Assembly (NCBI GenBank): GCA_031266255.1
Contig: JAISBK010000195.1
Location: 1-16,730 of the forward strand
Length of the DNA stretch: 16,730 bases
Direction: 5' to 3'
From: Treponema sp.
GTDB taxonomy: Bacteria > Spirochaetota > Spirochaetia > Treponematales > Breznakiellaceae
Positions 13,984 through 16,730 of the stretch are shown here, one piece after another. The notes beneath the pieces were generated by a model. That model was not told where the DNA came from. It did no database searches and was given only the letters and a program-made list of their open reading frames with translations. Position 1 is the first letter of the stretch; the number at the start of each line of letters is the position of its first letter. Both the position numbers and the translations under genes were made by a program.

Positions 13984-16274
13984 ACAGAACAGACAAAAGC
14001 GGTGAAACCCAGGAACCTATTCCTCCTTACCTGATGACCCTTAACCCTGAACAGCGGGAAGCGGTGTTTCATTGGGGAAAGCCGTTACTCATCCTCGCAG
14101 GTGCAGGCTCAGGTAAGACCAGGGTGATCACCACCAAGATCGCCTATCTGATTCGGGAGCAAGGGATGGATCCCCGGTCTATCCTGGCGGTAACATTTAC
14201 CAACAAAGCTGCCCGGGAAATGGCGGAACGGGCGCGGCTGATTGATGATAGGGCTGCCTATGCCATGCTGCGGACGTTTCACTCCTTTGGCGCATGGTTC
14301 CTCAGGCGTAATGGAAGGCTTATGGACCTTAATGCAGGGTTTGTTATTTATGATGATGATGATATGAGTTCCCTGGTTGCCACGCTCATGGAGGGAGCTT
14401 CCCTGGCAGCAATTAAACAGACTGCCTATGGTATTGCCCGGGCCAAAGACCTTTTTCTCTCCCCAGAGCAGCCGGAATTGTCCCTCATAGACCCCCGCCA
14501 GGAATTCCGCGACCTGTATACCAAATACGAGGAACGGCTGCGCCAGATAGGGAATGTGGACTTCGGGGATCTGATCAAAAAACCGGTGGAAATCTTGAGA
14601 ACGTACCCTGAAGTGGCCCGGCATTTTAAAGATCGTTTTCAGGTGATCCTGGTGGATGAGTACCAGGATGCTAACATCGCCCAGTTTGCATTGTTAAAGG
14701 AACTCTGCGGTCCTGAAACTTATGTATGTGTGGTAGGGGATGACGATCAGTCTATTTACCGGTTCCGGGGAGCAGAGGTACGGAACATCCAGGAATTTCC
14801 GGATCGGTTCCCCGGAACCGATATAATTCGGCTCGAACGGAATTACCGTTCCACCGCGCCTATCTTGCAGACCGCTTCTTCAGTGGTCAGCCATAACCAA
14901 GGCCGCCTGGGGAAGATACTCAGCGCGGAACGGGGAAACGGGAAAAAACCGGTTCTGGCCTTCCTTCCGAACCAGGATGAAGAAGCGGTCTTTTGTGCAC
15001 ATCTTATCGAAAGGTCGGTGCATCCTGCTCAGGAAGACCAGAACCGCGAAAAAGCCCTTTCCAAGAAGGTGTCCTATGCAGATTGGGCGGTATTGTACCG
15101 AACCAATGCCCAATCCCTGAGTTTTGAAACCACATTCTTGCGTTGGGGGATTCCCTATCGGGTGGTTGGATCCCTCAAATTTTATGAACGGGAAGAGGTG
15201 AAGGATGCGCTTGCGTTGCTGGCTTTCCTCGTGAATCCCCGGGACGAAGTGGCCTTTCGCCGGGTGGTGAATAAGCCTGCCCGGGGGGTGGGAACTGCCA
15301 CGGTTGACCGTATCGTGGGTGAAGCCTTTATGGGCGCTGAAGCAGACGGGAATCTCGGCGTTGCGGCCCAAAGGCTCAAGGCTGTCCTCCCGGCCAAGGC
15401 TCGTTCCGGGATCGGCGTCTTTCTCGGAGCTATCGAAAAAGCACGATCCTTACTGGATTATCAGGAGGCCCCCCAACAGAGCACCTCGCCACCATCCCAG
15501 GACCAGGAGAAACCTACGGGTTTACATGCCGGTGAAGGGCTTTCGGTCTGTATCGTACAGCTGGTCCAGGATGCGGGAATCGTGGACTATCACCTAACCA
15601 ACGATGAAATCGCCGGGAATCAGCGTATCAGTAACCTGCAGGAATTGGCTAACGCGGGGAGTCTTTATCCAGCAAGCCTGCCGGGACTACTGGAATTTCT
15701 AGAACACATCGAACTTGACCGCTCCTTGGAAGACATCCCAGGGAACGAGGGCGCCCAGGATAGGGTTACCCTTATTACCCTCCATAATACCAAGGGGCTT
15801 GAGTTTCCACGGGTTATTATGACCGGTATTGAAAAGGGGATATTCCCCCGGGATGACAAAAAAGGAGCAGACCTGGAAGAGGAGCGGCGGCTTTTTTATG
15901 TGGGCGCAACCCGGGCTATGGATGAATTATACCTCAGTTCCTGTGCCCAGCGGCGTATGTATGGTCGTAGCATGTTCATGGAACCATCCGTGTTTCTTAT
16001 GGAAATAGATAAGACAAACCTGCGGATTATCGGTTCACCCCCACGGGGCTATTCCCCCCGGAACCCTCCTTCTCGGGTACCGAACAAGGCCCCAGGCTGC
16101 TGGCAGGTGGGCAGTCGGATTTTCCATGATGATCAGGGATACGGTTCAGTGGTAGAGGTCCAGGAAACCGAGGAAGGTCCGCTTATCCGGGTCTACTTTG
16201 ATACGGGTAAAGAAATGCGGTTTCTGAGCCTTAAACAGAGTAAAAGGATTACCCAGGTCTATGAGGATAGATAA
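13977..16274 (+). CDS. pcrA: UvrD/PcrA-type superfamily 1 DNA helicase
   Basis: This is a 765-residue 3'-5' SF1A helicase acting in nucleotide excision repair, replication restart and removal of recombinase filaments. All motifs are present: I LAGAGSGKT (40-48), Ia AVTFTNKAAREM, Ib-like RTFHSFG, II VDEYQD (226-231), III GDDDQSIYRFRGA, IV ERNYRS, V TLHNTKGLEFPRV and VI RRLFYVGATRA. The C-terminus carries the PcrA/UvrD Tudor-like segment (GSRIFHDDQGYGSVVEV...VYFDTGKEMRFL), which argues for PcrA/UvrD over Rep. The start is GTG at 13977, inside the mutS2 stop region, with GAGGTGG 7 bases upstream. A region at about 500-520 is rich in Gln, Ser and Pro and probably an unstructured insertion. The two genes probably share one transcript. 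Confidence 0.95.
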   Translation: MLNRTDKSGETQEPIPPYLMTLNPEQREAVFHWGKPLLILAGAGSGKTRVITTKIAYLIREQGMDPRSILAVTFTNKAAREMAERARLIDDRAAYAMLRTFHSFGAWFLRRNGRLMDLNAGFVIYDDDDMSSLVATLMEGASLAAIKQTAYGIARAKDLFLSPEQPELSLIDPRQEFRDLYTKYEERLRQIGNVDFGDLIKKPVEILRTYPEVARHFKDRFQVILVDEYQDANIAQFALLKELCGPETYVCVVGDDDQSIYRFRGAEVRNIQEFPDRFPGTDIIRLERNYRSTAPILQTASSVVSHNQGRLGKILSAERGNGKKPVLAFLPNQDEEAVFCAHLIERSVHPAQEDQNREKALSKKVSYADWAVLYRTNAQSLSFETTFLRWGIPYRVVGSLKFYEREEVKDALALLAFLVNPRDEVAFRRVVNKPARGVGTATVDRIVGEAFMGAEADGNLGVAAQRLKAVLPAKARSGIGVFLGAIEKARSLLDYQEAPQQSTSPPSQDQEKPTGLHAGEGLSVCIVQLVQDAGIVDYHLTNDEIAGNQRISNLQELANAGSLYPASLPGLLEFLEHIELDRSLEDIPGNEGAQDRVTLITLHNTKGLEFPRVIMTGIEKGIFPRDDKKGADLEEERRLFYVGATRAMDELYLSSCAQRRMYGRSMFMEPSVFLMEIDKTNLRIIGSPPRGYSPRNPPSRVPNKAPGCWQVGSRIFHDDQGYGSVVEVQETEEGPLIRVYFDTGKEMRFLSLKQSKRITQVYEDR

Positions 16275-16730
16275 ACACGGTACTCAGGATGCTGCATACG
16301 CGCGTTTACGGCAGGTTCCTCAGGTACTGCGGGCTCGGGAGTTTCATCTCTATACCCAAGGGGGAAGGCGTTTGGTGGATCTCTGGCAATACGGCGGGGC
16401 CGCGGTACTCGGACATACCCCAAGCGCCTTACTTAGGGAGGTTAAGAACAGTGCGGAACGGGGATTGCTTACTCCCTTTCCCCACCCCTTGGAAAACCGT
16501 TTCATCAAAGCCCTTTCCCGGCTTTTTCCTGGTAACCCATGCAGGGTGTATGCCGACGAAGCTGCCCTGCGCCGAGCCTTGGCTGCCGGGGGCTTTGCCG
16601 AAGCAGCTGAGGCTCCCTTCCCTGATCCTGCGGTATGGTCCTCGCCTTCTGAAGTCCTATCCCTGTGGCGGCCCTTTCTCCCTAAGTTGGAAAAGAAGGA
16701 AGACCCCCTGCTCCTGGTTCCCGTGCTGCC
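16261..16730 (+). CDS. Aminotransferase class III-like protein, N-terminal part (runs off window)
   Basis: The frame opens with ATG at 16261, overlaps the pcrA stop by 14 bases and stays open for 156 codons to the window end. Residues 26-58 (REFHLYTQGGRRLVDLWQYG, then GAAVLGHTPSALL) resemble the N-terminal domain of class III PLP aminotransferases, where a D.x.G..x.LGH pattern precedes the small-domain helix. ENRFIKALSRLFPG also fits that layout. The PLP lysine and the large-domain motifs lie outside the window, so catalytic competence and substrate are unknown. The segment after about residue 95 (CRVYADEAALRRALAAGGF) does not follow the usual family path, so the match may be to a reduced or divergent member. 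The overlap suggests coupling to pcrA. Confidence 0.5.
   Translation, partial: MRIDKHGTQDAAYARLRQVPQVLRAREFHLYTQGGRRLVDLWQYGGAAVLGHTPSALLREVKNSAERGLLTPFPHPLENRFIKALSRLFPGNPCRVYADEAALRRALAAGGFAEAAEAPFPDPAVWSSPSEVLSLWRPFLPKLEKKEDPLLLVPVL

Noticed and set aside
1..16730. CRISPR array, prophage or known defence system
   Set aside because: No regularly spaced direct repeats, cas-like genes, phage structural genes or recognised defence families were seen.

Overview
The window reads as a chromosomal segment of a spirochete, most likely in the Treponema/Spirochaeta lineage. This is inferred from the gene mix: a divergent galactokinase beside surE, a TPR gene followed by an exported NHL/VWA-like protein, an atypical ribose-phosphate pyrophosphokinase, DUF1015, RsgA and MutS2. 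The housekeeping genes are moderately GC-rich and the intergenic regions are AT-rich. No species can be named from sequence reading alone.

Positions 1-1266 are a pile-up of broken mobile DNA. They hold the 5' part of an IS5-family transposase (minus strand, cut by the window edge), a decayed IS4-type transposase fragment (minus), one end of a small inverted-repeat element, a separate 127-bp inverted-repeat unit, and a plus-strand transposase remnant that has lost its catalytic region. Positions 1286-6670 are all minus strand. A bacteriohemerythrin (1286-1702) lies downstream of what looks like a transcription unit running galK-like (5507-6670), surE (4712-5488), a TPR gene (3837-4547) and a secreted TPR/NHL/VWA-like protein (1771-3837). 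The last two genes are translationally coupled through a TGATG overlap. A 365-bp AT-rich divergent region separates galK from a plus-strand DUF1015 gene (7036-8367). An AT-rich VOC-family gene (8412-8852) converges on that gene and looks like an accessory insertion.

Positions 8853-9192 carry palindromes, a 19-bp-arm hairpin and a 125-bp MITE-like element. The left end of the MITE-like element recurs at 566-626. Immediately after it come a tRNA-His promoter, tRNA-His(GTG) and prs. From 10589 onward rsgA, mutS2, a pcrA/uvrD-type helicase and the start of an aminotransferase-like gene run in one tight plus-strand series. The spacing there is 35 bp, then overlaps of 7 and 14 bp, and a good sigma70-type promoter lies ahead of rsgA.

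Functionally the right half is informational maintenance: histidine tRNA, PRPP synthesis, ribosome assembly, MutS2 and a UvrD-like helicase. The left half is a lineage-typical cluster of uncertain purpose: a sugar kinase-like protein, a nucleotidase, and cytoplasmic plus exported scaffold proteins. I see no CRISPR array, prophage or recognisable defence island. The most unusual content is the MITE-like family, the nested transposon wreckage and several conserved proteins with altered key residues.
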